From Nonlabens dokdonensis DSW-6 (lineage in GTDB: Bacteria > Bacteroidota > Bacteroidia > Flavobacteriales > Flavobacteriaceae), in the NCBI RefSeq assembly GCF_000332115.1, contig NC_020156.1, forward strand, positions 1,240,001-1,304,000: DNA of 64,000 nt, written 5' to 3'. The notes beneath the pieces were generated by a model. The model did no database searches. It was not told the origin of the DNA and saw nothing but the letters and a program-made list of their open reading frames with translations. Made by a program: the position numbers and the translations under genes. How positions within the stretch are numbered: the first letter of the stretch is position 1; each line of letters begins with the position of its first letter. Positions 44,912-54,550 of this stretch are shown one piece after another.

Positions 44912-47023
44912 ATGAGAAATCTAATTTTAATTTGTTGTCTCGCTTTCGCGAAAGCGGGATTTTCACAAACAACTTTATCACATCAAGTCATTGGTTCTTT
45001 AGGGAATACAGAGACAGTAGGAAATATTGTTATAGAACAAAGCTTAGGAGACTTAGTCATAGTTTCAAGTAATACTGGTGATGATATCGCTTCTGGTTTT
45101 CAACAAGGAAGAAAGTACATCGATTATATATATGAATCAAGCAACTGGAGACCTTATGCACCAGAATCTAACGCTACTTTTATAGATAATTTCTTTATTA
45201 AAAGTGATGGTGCAGTTTTAGGCAGTGCCATAGATATAAAAGACGTAACAATAGAAGGCGCATATACCATAGATTTAGGAAGCTTTGACCTATCCTTTAA
45301 AGGAGATTTATCAAGCCAAAATAGCTTGGTAACAAATGGTAATCTTGCTTTTGTAGGAGATAATGGAGAATCAAATCGATTATATACTACTGGAATAAAT
45401 GTAGAAAATTTTGTGAAAGACGGTAGTGATTCTTTCACTTTAGATGAGGCAATGACCCTTACAAATCTTTTTACACTTAAGGATGGAGTTCTGGATACTG
45501 CAAATGGAAATTTAATTTTTTTAAGCACCTCTACAAATACAGCAGAAATTTCACCAAATGAAGGCGGCTCAATGCTTGGAGAGTCAGTTATACAAAGATA
45601 TATCCCTGCTAAAAGAGCTTATAGATTTCTTGCAAGTAGTGTAAATACTAGCGGTAGTATTTTTGAAAATTGGCAAGAAAACGGTTCTAATAACAGTGGA
45701 TTAGGGACTCACATTTCTGGTTCTATGAGCGGTGCAGATGGTTTTGACGCTACGCAATCTGGAAACTCAAGTATGTTCACCTATGATAATTTAAATCAAG
45801 GCTGGAATGCTGTTGCCAATACTGATGTTCGAGGACTCGACATAGGCGAAGCCTATAGAATCATGATAAGAGGTGACCGTACTGTAGATTTAACAAATAA
45901 TGCTACCACTCCTACTCCAACTGTACTAAGAGCACAAGGCGCTATGAATACAGGAACTTATCAAGATGATCAACTTTCACTGACAGCTGGAGGATTCAAT
46001 TTTATAGCAAATCCTTTTCAAGCGACGGTTAATATAAACACAGTTCTACAAGGGTCTATTAACATCAATCTTAATAGATACTATGTATGGGATCCTACAA
46101 TTAATATGAGAGGAGCTTATGTTACCGTTTTGCTACCTACAGGAGGCAATATCGCTGGATCTGCTGCAAATGAGTATTTACAACCGTCTCAATCGGCTTT
46201 TGTAACAACACTTAATAATACAACAGTTGCCACTCCTACAGAGATTATTTACAATCAAGATGATATTGTAAATGGAAATCAAACTACTGTTTTCTCTATC
46301 CCAACAAATGATTTTGAAATTATAGGTAGATTGAATAAAGTTGTGCCAGGACAACCATTGCAGTTTCTAGATGCATGGGGAATATTTATGGGAAGCCAGT
46401 ATACTAATGCTGTAGATCCTATGGACGCTCCTTCTTTAGGAAATCCAGATGAGACCATAAGCATTGTTAATGGCCCAGATTATTTAAATATTGAGTTTAG
46501 AAATGTCCCTAATAATTTGGATATCATTCCTCTAAATCACACTAACTATAGACATTCATCTTATAATTATCAGTTTGAAATAGATGCAATTCCAGCTGGT
46601 ACAAATGTTTATCTTCAGGATAATCATTTAAATACAAGTAGTCAATTAAATGAAGGTTTAAACGATTATCAATTTACAGTAGATTCTAGTGTAGTAGGAT
46701 CTATTCAAGAAGATCGCTTTCACCTATTCTTTACAAATACCACCTTAAGTGAAGATCCTGTTGAGGTACTTGCTGGTTTTGAACTATATCCTAATCCAGT
46801 GAAAGATATTATTCATATAAGATGGAATAACAACGGCTCTCAAGAAGAAGAATTATCCTATAGATTGATTAACACGCTGGGACAAATAATTAGAACAGGA
46901 ACACTTGACTTCACAGGCAACGCAGCTAATATTCAAGATTTAGGAAATCTAGCTAGTGGAAGTTATTTTGTAGAATTGAGTCTTAATGATGCAACAAAGA
47001 CAGTTCAAATCATCAAAGAATAA
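44912..47023 (+). CDS. T9SS-secreted protein in the beta-roll operon
   Basis: The protein of 703 residues starts at MRNLILICC (44912); its signal peptide is made by the palindrome (LAFAKAGFSQ). The middle has a module RAYRFLASSVN through YYVWDPTINMRGAYVT that matches the same part of the protein at 26947. The C-terminus (ELYPNPVKDIIHIRWN to VQIIKE) is a type A T9SS sorting domain. It follows the second beta-roll gene by ten bases, so the three genes are probably one operon. Function at the surface is unknown. Confidence 0.8.
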   Translation: MRNLILICCLAFAKAGFSQTTLSHQVIGSLGNTETVGNIVIEQSLGDLVIVSSNTGDDIASGFQQGRKYIDYIYESSNWRPYAPESNATFIDNFFIKSDGAVLGSAIDIKDVTIEGAYTIDLGSFDLSFKGDLSSQNSLVTNGNLAFVGDNGESNRLYTTGINVENFVKDGSDSFTLDEAMTLTNLFTLKDGVLDTANGNLIFLSTSTNTAEISPNEGGSMLGESVIQRYIPAKRAYRFLASSVNTSGSIFENWQENGSNNSGLGTHISGSMSGADGFDATQSGNSSMFTYDNLNQGWNAVANTDVRGLDIGEAYRIMIRGDRTVDLTNNATTPTPTVLRAQGAMNTGTYQDDQLSLTAGGFNFIANPFQATVNINTVLQGSININLNRYYVWDPTINMRGAYVTVLLPTGGNIAGSAANEYLQPSQSAFVTTLNNTTVATPTEIIYNQDDIVNGNQTTVFSIPTNDFEIIGRLNKVVPGQPLQFLDAWGIFMGSQYTNAVDPMDAPSLGNPDETISIVNGPDYLNIEFRNVPNNLDIIPLNHTNYRHSSYNYQFEIDAIPAGTNVYLQDNHLNTSSQLNEGLNDYQFTVDSSVVGSIQEDRFHLFFTNTTLSEDPVEVLAGFELYPNPVKDIIHIRWNNNGSQEEELSYRLINTLGQIIRTGTLDFTGNAANIQDLGNLASGSYFVELSLNDATKTVQIIKE
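44941..44956. repeat. Dispersed palindrome copy (perfect)
   Basis: CGCTTTCGCGAAAGCG inside the signal peptide of the T9SS protein, read as AFAKA. Confidence 0.9.
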
Positions 47024-47047
47024 GTTGATAGTTACATTGCGTAAATT

Positions 47048-47084
47048 AAAAATCCCTTTCTAAAATTTTTGGGAAGGGATTTTT
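47048..47084 (+). terminator. Terminator after the beta-roll operon
   Basis: AAAAATCCCTT and AAGGGATTTTT form the stem, followed by a T-rich stretch. A similar one is at 47501-47534. Confidence 0.8.
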
Positions 47085-47124
47085 AATTCTGAACAGTAAC
47101 TTATGCAGCTATGATTGTGACTGA

Positions 47125-47499
47125 ATGCCCAAACATTATTACAAAAATATTTTGATAGCAATCGGTGAATATACGTGGAGTCAGAATCGGTTTATAGGCG
47201 CAGCTGATACTGTAATCATGACTGTATATTCAGACGATCCTTCATTTACTCTAGAAGGTATTTATACTATAACAGATAATCAAATAGTTGCTGGGCAAGT
47301 AGAAATGTATTTTGCAATTAACTATGATATTGAAAATGACACATTAGATCAAGAAGAAGAAATTGAATCAGGAACATTAAGCATAACTAAAAACTCAAAT
47401 GGAACTTATGTTTTTAATATTGATAACGGTATTGTAGATATAGTCGGTAATGATTTTACCCTAGATTATCAAGGTACGTTAACCTTATTAACACCATAA
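47125..47499 (+). CDS. Short protein, possibly a lipoprotein fragment
   Basis: This open frame would encode 124 residues of a beta-strand-rich domain resembling parts of small flavobacterial lipoproteins (GEYTWSQNRF, GTLTLL). It has no signal peptide and starts only 41 bases after a terminator. The flanking terminators share an identical opening (AAAAATCCCTTTCTAAAA), so this may be the 3' part of a gene copied or left over by recombination. I cannot decide between a small real gene and a fragment. Confidence 0.4.
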   Translation: MPKHYYKNILIAIGEYTWSQNRFIGAADTVIMTVYSDDPSFTLEGIYTITDNQIVAGQVEMYFAINYDIENDTLDQEEEIESGTLSITKNSNGTYVFNIDNGIVDIVGNDFTLDYQGTLTLLTP

Positions 47500-47500
47500 A

Positions 47501-47534
47501 AAAATCCCTTTCTAAAAGATTAGAAAGGGATTTT
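47501..47534. terminator. Perfect 14-bp-stem terminator
   Basis: AAAATCCCTTTCTA, AAAGAT and TAGAAAGGGATTTT make a perfect stem. It can serve the short frame and the convergent MORN gene. Confidence 0.85.
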
Positions 47535-47556
47535 CAAGATTAACGTGAATCGTGAA

Positions 47557-47913
47557 CTACGGTCTGTTTGTTGCCACTGGCTCTTTACTCACCCAAGTGT
47601 TAACTGCTACAATAGCATTTTCACGATAATCTACCTCAGTAAGTTGGTCGTTATTCCAGAAAAACCATTTACCTGCTTTTCTATTGTTTTTATACTCTGC
47701 CTTAGCAGTTTTTTGACCTTCAGCACTATAGCTGATCCACTCACCGTGTCTCTCGTTGTTTAAAAATGTTCCTACTTGGGCAACAGCTCCATTTTCATGA
47801 TAATAAGTCGCTTTTACTAAGCCATCTTCCATCTTTTCAAAAGTAGGTTTTACCTCTTGTGCCATTCCTATGACACCTAACATCATCACTGTAATAATTA
47901 ATAATTTCTTCAT
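47557..47913 (-). CDS. Secreted MORN-repeat protein
   Basis: This 118-residue product (from the second Met) has a signal peptide (residues 1-18, ending GMAQ) and about three MORN-like repeats (YYHENGAVAQVGTFLNNERHG, YSAEGQKTAKAEYKNNRKAG). Such repeats form short beta hairpins. Proteins of this size are sometimes called YwqK-type antitoxins in annotations, which I do not adopt here. The gene faces the short frame at 47125 and stands alone; its function is unknown. Confidence 0.75.
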   Translation of the reverse strand: MKKLLIITVMMLGVIGMAQEVKPTFEKMEDGLVKATYYHENGAVAQVGTFLNNERHGEWISYSAEGQKTAKAEYKNNRKAGKWFFWNNDQLTEVDYRENAIVAVNTWVSKEPVATNRP

Positions 47914-48116
47914 CATCGTATTCTTTAATATTACTCAAAGTTAACTTTAAAATTACTTTTACACAACACTTAGGTAACATTAATTTTACATTAAAATTAT
48001 ATTTATTTGTTTTTCAGTGATTTATAAAATTTATTTTTATGCTCGATTAACTAATTTTTACTCGTTTAAACATAAATCTTTGCCTTTTACTTATGTGTTT
48101 ATCAATGAAATCGGTT

Positions 48117-48124
48117 TATTTTTG
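48117..48124 (+). promoter_or_regulatory. Possible -7 element for aspS
   Basis: TATTTTTG lies 23 bases upstream of the aspS start. No TTG is present at the expected distance for the -33 element, so confidence is limited. Confidence 0.35.
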
Positions 48125-48147
48125 CAAGCTTATTAGAAGGATTCATT

Positions 48148-49896
48148 ATGTATAGATCACACGATTGTGGTAGCCTGCGTGCTAGCGATATAAATAAAGA
48201 AGTAACACTTGCCGGCTGGGTGCAAAAAAGCCGCGATAAAGGATTTATCGTTTGGGTAGATTTAAGAGACCGATATGGAATCACTCAATTGCTTTTTGAT
48301 GAAGAACGCACAGACAAAGCGCTTATTGAAAAGGCACAAAATCTAGGTCGTGAGTTTGTTATCCAGATAAAAGGAACTGTCATCGAGCGTGAGTCTAAGA
48401 ACAATAATATTCCTACTGGAGAAATAGAGATTTTAGTGAAAGACCTTGAAATCTTAAGCGAGTCTAAAACGCCTCCTTTCACTATAGAAGATAATACTGA
48501 TGGTGGAGAAGAGCTGCGCATGAAATACCGTTACCTAGACATACGCCGTAATCCAGTGCGTGAGAACTTGATCTTCCGTTCTAAAGTAGCAATGGAAGTG
48601 CGCAATTTTCTAGCTGGAAAAGACTTTGTCGAGGTAGAAACACCTGTTTTAATTAAGTCCACACCAGAAGGTGCTCGTGATTTTGTTGTACCATCTCGCA
48701 TGAATGAAGGGCAGTTTTATGCTTTGCCACAATCGCCACAAACTTTTAAGCAATTGCTTATGGTAGGTGGAATGGACAAGTATTTCCAAATTGTAAAATG
48801 CTTTAGAGATGAAGACCTGCGTGCAGATCGCCAGCCAGAGTTCACACAAATAGACTGCGAGATGTCATTTGTAGAGCAGGAAGATGTTCTTAATATTTTT
48901 GAAGAAATGACGCGTCACTTATTAAAAAAGGTGAAAAACGTGGACATAGCAGATTTTCCTCGCATGACCTATCAAGAAGCGATGGAAAAGTATGGAAATG
49001 ATAAACCAGACATTCGTTTTGGGATGGAGTTTGCTGATATTTCCGCTTTCGCGAAAGCGGGAGAATTCAAGATCTTCAACGAGGCAGAACTGGTAGTAGC
49101 ACTTGCGATTCCAGGCGGCGAGAGCATGACGCGTAAAGAAATTGATAAATTAATTGATTGGGTAAGACGTCCACAAGTAGGTGCTACCGGAATGGTCTAT
49201 GCAAAATGCAACCTAGACGGAACCTATAAATCAAGCGTTGATAAATTCTATTCACAAGAAGATCTTGCTAAATGGGCAGAAGCTACTGGAGCAGAGCCTG
49301 GTGATTTAATTTGTGTCATGTCAGGTCCAGCAGATAAAACTAGAGCACAATTAAGTGCGTTGCGTATGGAAATGGCAGAGCGTCTAGGATTGCGCAATCC
49401 TAATGAGTTTGCTCCTCTATGGGTAGTAGATTTTCCTTTACTAGAATGGGATGAAGATACAGAGCGTTACCACGCGATGCACCATCCGTTTACTTCTCCA
49501 AAGCCAGAAGATATTGAGAAACTAAAAACAGATCCAGGCAATGTAAGAGCCAATGCTTACGATCTTGTGATGAATGGTAATGAAATAGGCGGTGGATCTG
49601 TTCGTATTTTTGATAAGGAGCTACAAGCTTTAATGTTTGATCATTTAGGTTTTACTCCAGAAGAGGCAAGAGCACAATTCGGTTTCTTGATGGACGCTTT
49701 TGAATATGGCGCGCCACCACATGCAGGACTTGCTTTTGGTTTTGATAGATTAGTTTCTATCTTAGGAGGTCAGGAAACAATACGTGACTTTATCGCTTTC
49801 CCTAAAAATAATAGTGGTCGTGATGTTATGATCGATGCTCCTAGCGCCATTGACAACGAGCAATTGAAAGAATTGAACTTAAAAGTGACGGTTTAA
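48148..49896 (+). CDS. aspS: Aspartate-tRNA ligase
   Basis: This 582-residue class II synthetase charges tRNA with aspartate. An N-terminal OB fold (residues 1-105; [23 protein letters not shown]) precedes the catalytic domain. Motif 2 is at [19 protein letters not shown] and motif 3 at [10 protein letters not shown]. The bacterial-type insertion (GAD domain) between motifs 2 and 3 is present. The length is normal. A perfect palindrome copy in the insert encodes AFAKAG. The gene has its own promoter region, and the next gene is a small lipoprotein 53 bases downstream. Confidence 0.97.
   Translation: MYRSHDCGSLRASDINKEVTLAGWVQKSRDKGFIVWVDLRDRYGITQLLFDEERTDKALIEKAQNLGREFVIQIKGTVIERESKNNNIPTGEIEILVKDLEILSESKTPPFTIEDNTDGGEELRMKYRYLDIRRNPVRENLIFRSKVAMEVRNFLAGKDFVEVETPVLIKSTPEGARDFVVPSRMNEGQFYALPQSPQTFKQLLMVGGMDKYFQIVKCFRDEDLRADRQPEFTQIDCEMSFVEQEDVLNIFEEMTRHLLKKVKNVDIADFPRMTYQEAMEKYGNDKPDIRFGMEFADISAFAKAGEFKIFNEAELVVALAIPGGESMTRKEIDKLIDWVRRPQVGATGMVYAKCNLDGTYKSSVDKFYSQEDLAKWAEATGAEPGDLICVMSGPADKTRAQLSALRMEMAERLGLRNPNEFAPLWVVDFPLLEWDEDTERYHAMHHPFTSPKPEDIEKLKTDPGNVRANAYDLVMNGNEIGGGSVRIFDKELQALMFDHLGFTPEEARAQFGFLMDAFEYGAPPHAGLAFGFDRLVSILGGQETIRDFIAFPKNNSGRDVMIDAPSAIDNEQLKELNLKVTV
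49043..49060. repeat. Dispersed palindrome copy (perfect, 18 bp)
   Basis: CCGCTTTCGCGAAAGCGG within the insert domain of aspS, read as AFAKAG. Confidence 0.9.
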
Positions 49897-49949
49897 CCTA
49901 TAGAAAAGGTAAAAGTCAGTTTTAGTCTTCTTTTTAAAAATATTATTCA

Positions 49950-50336
49950 ATGAAAAAATTAGTTGCAATTCTATTTTTAGTTTTACTGGTTGCTTGCCAG
50001 CAGCAGGTAGATCCTACTTTAGAAAATGCCAACTCCATTTTTGACAGTAAAGATTTTACGATTGAAATTGTTTTAAATGAAGAAGAGACAGAATCCATGA
50101 GTTTTATAGATGATATTATCGTTTATAAAGCTGATGGTAATACTACGAGAAAAACCATCTCGTTTGACCAGGCGCTATTGATTAATGATTTTATCCAGAA
50201 TCAATTTACGCAACACGATCAATCAAACTCAGAAGTTCCATCCATAGCTATTTATAATACTGCTAAGAAGGTAACTTTTAAAATCCCCAACTATAAGCCA
50301 GAATATCTAGAGCTTATTAAAAAACTAAAATTGTAA
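49950..50336 (+). CDS. Small lipoprotein upstream of hemB
   Basis: The 128-residue product has a signal sequence and lipobox Cys16 (LLVAC), then an acidic and lysine-rich domain with no recognised motif. It starts 53 bases after aspS and its stop is only one base before hemB, which suggests shared transcription with hemB. Its family is unknown to me. I place it in the periplasm or outer membrane inner leaflet from the lipobox. Confidence 0.65.
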   Translation: MKKLVAILFLVLLVACQQQVDPTLENANSIFDSKDFTIEIVLNEEETESMSFIDDIIVYKADGNTTRKTISFDQALLINDFIQNQFTQHDQSNSEVPSIAIYNTAKKVTFKIPNYKPEYLELIKKLKL

Positions 50337-50337
50337 T

Positions 50338-51312
50338 ATGTTTCCATTTAAAAGAAATAGAAGATTGAGAACTAGTGCATCTATTAGATCACTTGTACAA
50401 CAAACCTTAATTTCACCTAGTGATTTTATCGTGCCTCTATTTGTAGTAGAAGGAAAAGGTGTAAAAGAAGAAATAGCTTCTATGCCCGATTATTACCGTT
50501 ACAGCCTAGATCTTTTAAAGAAAGAAGTTCAGTTGCTTTGGGATATGGGATTAAAAAGTGTCTTACTTTTTGTCAAAGTACCAGATGAATTAAAAGACAA
50601 TAAAGGAACAGAAGCATTGAATAATGACGGATTAATGCAACGTGCCATTAAAACCGTGAAAGAAGTAGCACCAGAAATGTACGTAATGACTGATGTTGCT
50701 CTAGATCCTTATTCTAGTTATGGCCATGATGGAATAGTCGAAAATCAAAAGATCCTTAACGATCCTACTTGCGAGGTTCTAGCTCAAATGAGTATTTCTC
50801 ACGCACAAGCCGGAGCCGATATGGTTGCGCCTAGCGATATGATGGATGGTCGTATTCTTTATATAAGAGAAGCCTTAGAAGAAGAAGGATTTACAGATAA
50901 AGGAATCATGAGTTACTCGGCAAAATATGCTAGTGCTTTTTACGGACCATTTAGAGATGCGCTGGACAGCGCTCCAGGTTTTGGAGATAAGAAAACCTAT
51001 CAAATGGACCCTGCAAACCGCAGTGAAGCTATTAAAGAGACCTTAATGGACATCGATGAAGGAGCTGATATTGTTATGGTAAAACCAGGACTATGCTATC
51101 TAGATATCGTAAGAGATATTAAAAATGAAGTAGATGTTCCTGTAAGTGTGTACCAAGTAAGCGGAGAATACGCCATGCTCAAAGCCGCAGCCGAAAAAGG
51201 CTGGTTGAACCACGATGCAGTAATGATGGAACAAGTAACTGCCATCAAAAGAGCTGGAGCCGATTTAATTGCTAGTTATTTTGCTAAGGATGTGGTGAAG
51301 TTGATTTCTTAA
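50338..51312 (+). CDS. hemB: Porphobilinogen synthase (delta-aminolevulinic acid dehydratase)
   Basis: This 324-residue enzyme joins two 5-aminolevulinate molecules into porphobilinogen in heme synthesis. Features visible: VMTDVALDPYSSYGHDGI, APSDMMDGR, the active-site lysine in MSYSAKYASAFYGPFRDA, and the Schiff-base lysine in DIVMVKPGLCYLDI. The N-terminal arm (FPFKRNRRLRTSASIRSL) is the family's. The length is standard. It directly follows a small lipoprotein gene with one base between and is expected to be cytoplasmic. Confidence 0.96.
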   Translation: MFPFKRNRRLRTSASIRSLVQQTLISPSDFIVPLFVVEGKGVKEEIASMPDYYRYSLDLLKKEVQLLWDMGLKSVLLFVKVPDELKDNKGTEALNNDGLMQRAIKTVKEVAPEMYVMTDVALDPYSSYGHDGIVENQKILNDPTCEVLAQMSISHAQAGADMVAPSDMMDGRILYIREALEEEGFTDKGIMSYSAKYASAFYGPFRDALDSAPGFGDKKTYQMDPANRSEAIKETLMDIDEGADIVMVKPGLCYLDIVRDIKNEVDVPVSVYQVSGEYAMLKAAAEKGWLNHDAVMMEQVTAIKRAGADLIASYFAKDVVKLIS

Positions 51313-51387
51313 GATAGTAGTTATTGATTCATCGATTGCCAGAATGCTCTTTTGATTACTACCTTTATAAAATACAAAATATTTAAA

Positions 51388-51801
51388 ATGATAAATAATC
51401 ATAATTACTTTCTTCTAACTATACTTTTAGTTTTATCCATAGTATCATGTTCCAATGATAACAATGACTCAGAAAATGTTGTAGAATTAATACCTGTTGA
51501 AAGTGAAGTCGTTTTTTTTCAATATACTTCAGATACTGGAAACAATACTTCAAGACTGCAGTATGAGATTGAATTCACAAATTTAAACTCTATACCAGTA
51601 AATGGATTTTATAAAATCACTACAAATGTTGATGGTTCGGTTTCGACTTCTTTTTCATCTACCCAAGCGCAATGCAATCAGATCGGAGCAAATTCAACTT
51701 GTACTTATAGCCTTGACGGAGAAGAGTCTCATAATACTGGCATCCCTAATTCCATCACAATTACTGATGTCAGCTATGAAATAGTTGAATCAGATAATTA
51801 A
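51388..51801 (+). CDS. Predicted lipoprotein of 137 residues
   Basis: The start at the inner ATG (51388) gives a clean signal sequence and lipobox Cys21 (SIVSC). Residues after about 25 are Asp/Asn/Ser-rich, then a beta-sandwich-like domain with a pair of cysteines (QAQCNQIGANSTCTYS) that may form a disulfide. The domain resembles carbohydrate-binding-type folds only in general look. It stands between hemB and recX without an operon link that I can show. Confidence 0.65.
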   Translation: MINNHNYFLLTILLVLSIVSCSNDNNDSENVVELIPVESEVVFFQYTSDTGNNTSRLQYEIEFTNLNSIPVNGFYKITTNVDGSVSTSFSSTQAQCNQIGANSTCTYSLDGEESHNTGIPNSITITDVSYEIVESDN

Positions 51802-51995
51802 TTATAAACGGATAGTATTTGTTTACTGACATTTAGGAAATACCGTCTTATCAGCTGTCAGCTATAATATTTAGTTTTAAGACATGGTTTCTAGTCTGTG
51901 AAATTGAAAAAATTTTTTCGTAAAAATTGAGAACGTATTTGACATAATTTAAAACTTAAAAGGCATAGAAGTTCTAAAACGACTATGATAACATT

Positions 51996-52469
51996 ATGCA
52001 ACAAGAGTCATTTACCGTAGAAGAAGCTACACGTGCTATAGAGCGTTATTGTGCCTATCAAGAAAGATGTCACAAAGACGTGGTAGATAAGCTTAAAAGT
52101 ATGGGAATGATTGAGCTGGCGATAGATGAGATCATACCTCATTTAATTCATCACAAATTCTTAAATGAAACGCGCTATGCAGAGTCATTTGCGAGAGGTA
52201 AATTTCGTATTAAGAAATGGGGTAAGAATCGTATCATACGAGAACTTAAAATGAAAGGACTCAATGATCGCACTATTAAAATAGGTCTTAAAGAGATTTC
52301 AGAAAGTGATTATATCTTAGCTTTTGATACGCTTTCGCGAAAGCGGTTACAACAACTTACTACAGAAACTGATAAATATAAAAAGAGAAAAAAACTCGCC
52401 GACTACCTACTATATCGTGGTTGGGAAAGCCATATGGTCTACGCCAAAACAGTAGAGCTTATTCCTTAA
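51996..52469 (+). CDS. recX: RecX regulatory protein
   Basis: RecX (157 residues) limits RecA filaments in recombination and SOS repair. The three-helix-bundle repeats are recognised by VEEATRAIERYCAYQERCHKDVVDKLKSMG, FLNETRYAESFARGKFRIKKWGKNRIIRELKMKG and a third repeat at the C-terminus. Its 157-residue length is typical for the family. A perfect palindrome copy encodes LSRKRL in the last third. It overlaps the convergent JmjC-like gene by 11 bases. recA is not in this window. Confidence 0.9.
   Translation: MQQESFTVEEATRAIERYCAYQERCHKDVVDKLKSMGMIELAIDEIIPHLIHHKFLNETRYAESFARGKFRIKKWGKNRIIRELKMKGLNDRTIKIGLKEISESDYILAFDTLSRKRLQQLTTETDKYKKRKKLADYLLYRGWESHMVYAKTVELIP
52330..52345. repeat. Dispersed palindrome copy (perfect)
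   Basis: CGCTTTCGCGAAAGCG in recX, read as LSRKR. Confidence 0.9.
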
Positions 52470-53331
52470 TATTTAATTTTTTGTGGGTCTTAATAATAGC
52501 CTGATCATTTTTATAATCGATCCAGTCTTGACCTTTACGTTTGCGCATGAAATTATCAAAATGGCGCATGAAAAATAAATTGTAAAGTGCTTTACCCAAA
52601 TTTTGAATTTTGCGAGGATAAGACCTTAAACTGATGGAAAAACCAGGTGTTAAGTAGTGCATATAATGCCAGTAACCTTCTGGCATATACAACATCTCTC
52701 CATGATTAAGTTCACAAACGTAGCCTTGCGCTTGTTTTAAAGCTGGCCACTTTTTTAAATCGGGATCAGAAAAATCAATATCTTCTCTAGCAATTAAAGA
52801 ATGTGGTACTCGATATAAATATTGTGATTGATCTGGAGGGAAAATGATACACCTCTTCTTACCACTGAAATGAAAGTGTAAAATATTAGTAAAGTCAATA
52901 TCATAATGCATAAAAACCTTAGAATCAGTTCCACCAAAGAACATCATAGGCAATCCTTTAATTAGGCGCATACCTAATTTGGGAAATTTAAAATCAGATT
53001 GAAGCACTGGAACTTCTTTCATGATATTATAAAGGAATATTCTGAAGTTAGTAGGCTTTTCTTGGAGAAGATCTACGTAATCTGACATCGTCATTTGTGC
53101 GTGAGCCTCGTTAAATCCTTCATCATGCTTCACAGGTCGATCATCATAAAGCGGTACTGTTTTCTCACCAGCAACTTTCTTGATATAATCTAAATTCCAT
53201 TTCTCAAATGCAGGCCAGTCCTCAGTTAGTTTTTCAATAACAACAGGTCGTTGTGGTTTGAGATAATTTTTCACAAAATTATCTTTACTTATAGAAGTTA
53301 CACGTGGTATTTGTTTAAGATTTAATGGCAT
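52459..53331 (-). CDS. JmjC/cupin-like Fe(II)-2-oxoglutarate oxygenase
   Basis: The 290-residue protein has the cupin-like JmjC-domain pattern: an HxD pair in FMHYDIDFTN for iron, a distal His in EGYWHYMHYL, and a basic residue area SLRSYPRK. Enzymes of this type hydroxylate proteins or small molecules using 2-oxoglutarate. The N-terminal part (PRPVVIEKLTEDWPAFEKWN) is typical. It is transcribed after bioB on the same strand, with 49 bases between. The substrate is unknown. Confidence 0.82.
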   Translation of the reverse strand: MPLNLKQIPRVTSISKDNFVKNYLKPQRPVVIEKLTEDWPAFEKWNLDYIKKVAGEKTVPLYDDRPVKHDEGFNEAHAQMTMSDYVDLLQEKPTNFRIFLYNIMKEVPVLQSDFKFPKLGMRLIKGLPMMFFGGTDSKVFMHYDIDFTNILHFHFSGKKRCIIFPPDQSQYLYRVPHSLIAREDIDFSDPDLKKWPALKQAQGYVCELNHGEMLYMPEGYWHYMHYLTPGFSISLRSYPRKIQNLGKALYNLFFMRHFDNFMRKRKGQDWIDYKNDQAIIKTHKKLNIKE

Positions 53332-53380
53332 AAAAGATGTACAAACCTAAAAAAACAACGTAAAATGTATCTCTGTTTAA

Positions 53381-54484
53381 CTAGGCTTTAACGGCTTTGG
53401 CTGCCTGTTTTGCCTGCTCGTTACGGTCAATTTTGTGATCTGGACGTGTCCATTTAGGTTTTTCACCTAGTGCTTTATATTCCGAGTATTGAGCTTCAAC
53501 AGTTTCTGGTTGAGCTTTTTTTACAAATGGTTTCATGGGTTCTAAGCCTAATAATTCAAACATTTTCATGTCTTCATTCACATCTGGATTAGGAGTAGTT
53601 AACAGCTTATCACCAGCAAATATAGAATTAGCGCCAGCAAAGAAACACATCGCTTGCCCTTCTCTAGTCATATCTGTTCTACCAGCACTTAATCTCACTT
53701 GAGTTTGAGGCATTACAATACGCGTAGTAGCTACCATACGTACCATTTCCCATATAGATACTGGTTGTTGTTCTTCAAGAGGAGTTCCTTCTACAGCAAC
53801 AAGGGCATTGATAGGAGTACTTTCTGGCTGCGGACTTAAACTAGCCAACGCAACAAGCATTCCCGCACGATCTTCTACATTTTCTCCCATTCCTATAATA
53901 CCACCACTACAAACGGTCACATTAGTCTTACGTACGTTATCAATAGTGTCTAAACGATCTTGGTAACCACGAGTTGATATTACTTCTTTATAATATTCTT
54001 CAGAACTGTCTAAATTGTGGTTGTAAGCATATAATCCAGCTTCAGCAAGGCGTTGTGCTTGATTTTCGGTAATCATACCTAATGTACAACATACTTCCAT
54101 GTCAAGTTTATTAATGGTACGTACCATTTCAAGAACTTGATCAAATTCAGGTCCATCCTTCACGTTTCTCCAGGCTGCTCCCATACATACACGAGAACTA
54201 CCGCTAGATTTTGCTCGTAAAGCCTGTGCTTTAACTTGTTGAACAGACATCAAATCATTTCCTTCAATATCGGTATGGTAACGTGCTGCTTGTGGACAGT
54301 AACCACAATCTTCTGGACAACCACCAGTTTTGATAGAAAGAAGTGTAGAAACTTGAACTTGATTAGGGTTGTGAAATTCTCTATGAACCGTAGCCGCGTC
54401 ATATAACAAATTCATAATCGGGCGGTTATAAACCTCTAAAACTTCTTCTTTGGTCCAGTTGTGTCTCATAATAATGTTCTGCAA
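53381..54484 (-). CDS. bioB: Biotin synthase
   Basis: This radical-SAM enzyme (367 residues) inserts sulfur into dethiobiotin. The [4Fe-4S]-binding CxxxCxxC is C56, C60 and C63 (GGCPEDCGYCPQ). The barrel motifs VCMGAAWRNVKDGPEF and YNHNLDSSEEYY, and the catalytic RLSAGRTDM are visible. Translation could also begin at the inner MRHNW. It follows the KAS-like gene by 66 bases and belongs to the biotin cluster. The C-terminal extension (residues 330-367, rich in Lys and Ala) is slightly long for the family. Confidence 0.96.
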   Translation of the reverse strand: MQNIIMRHNWTKEEVLEVYNRPIMNLLYDAATVHREFHNPNQVQVSTLLSIKTGGCPEDCGYCPQAARYHTDIEGNDLMSVQQVKAQALRAKSSGSSRVCMGAAWRNVKDGPEFDQVLEMVRTINKLDMEVCCTLGMITENQAQRLAEAGLYAYNHNLDSSEEYYKEVISTRGYQDRLDTIDNVRKTNVTVCSGGIIGMGENVEDRAGMLVALASLSPQPESTPINALVAVEGTPLEEQQPVSIWEMVRMVATTRIVMPQTQVRLSAGRTDMTREGQAMCFFAGANSIFAGDKLLTTPNPDVNEDMKMFELLGLEPMKPFVKKAQPETVEAQYSEYKALGEKPKWTRPDHKIDRNEQAKQAAKAVKA

Positions 54485-54550
54485 TTAAAAAGTAAATGTA
54501 GGGATTCTTGAACTATAATAATAGAGAGTAAAGTATAAAAATCTAGTGCC

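Noticed and set aside
47557..47913. YwqK-type antitoxin label for the MORN-repeat protein
   Set aside because: MORN repeats alone do not show toxin-antitoxin function, and there is no neighbouring toxin gene. I describe it only as a MORN-repeat secreted protein.
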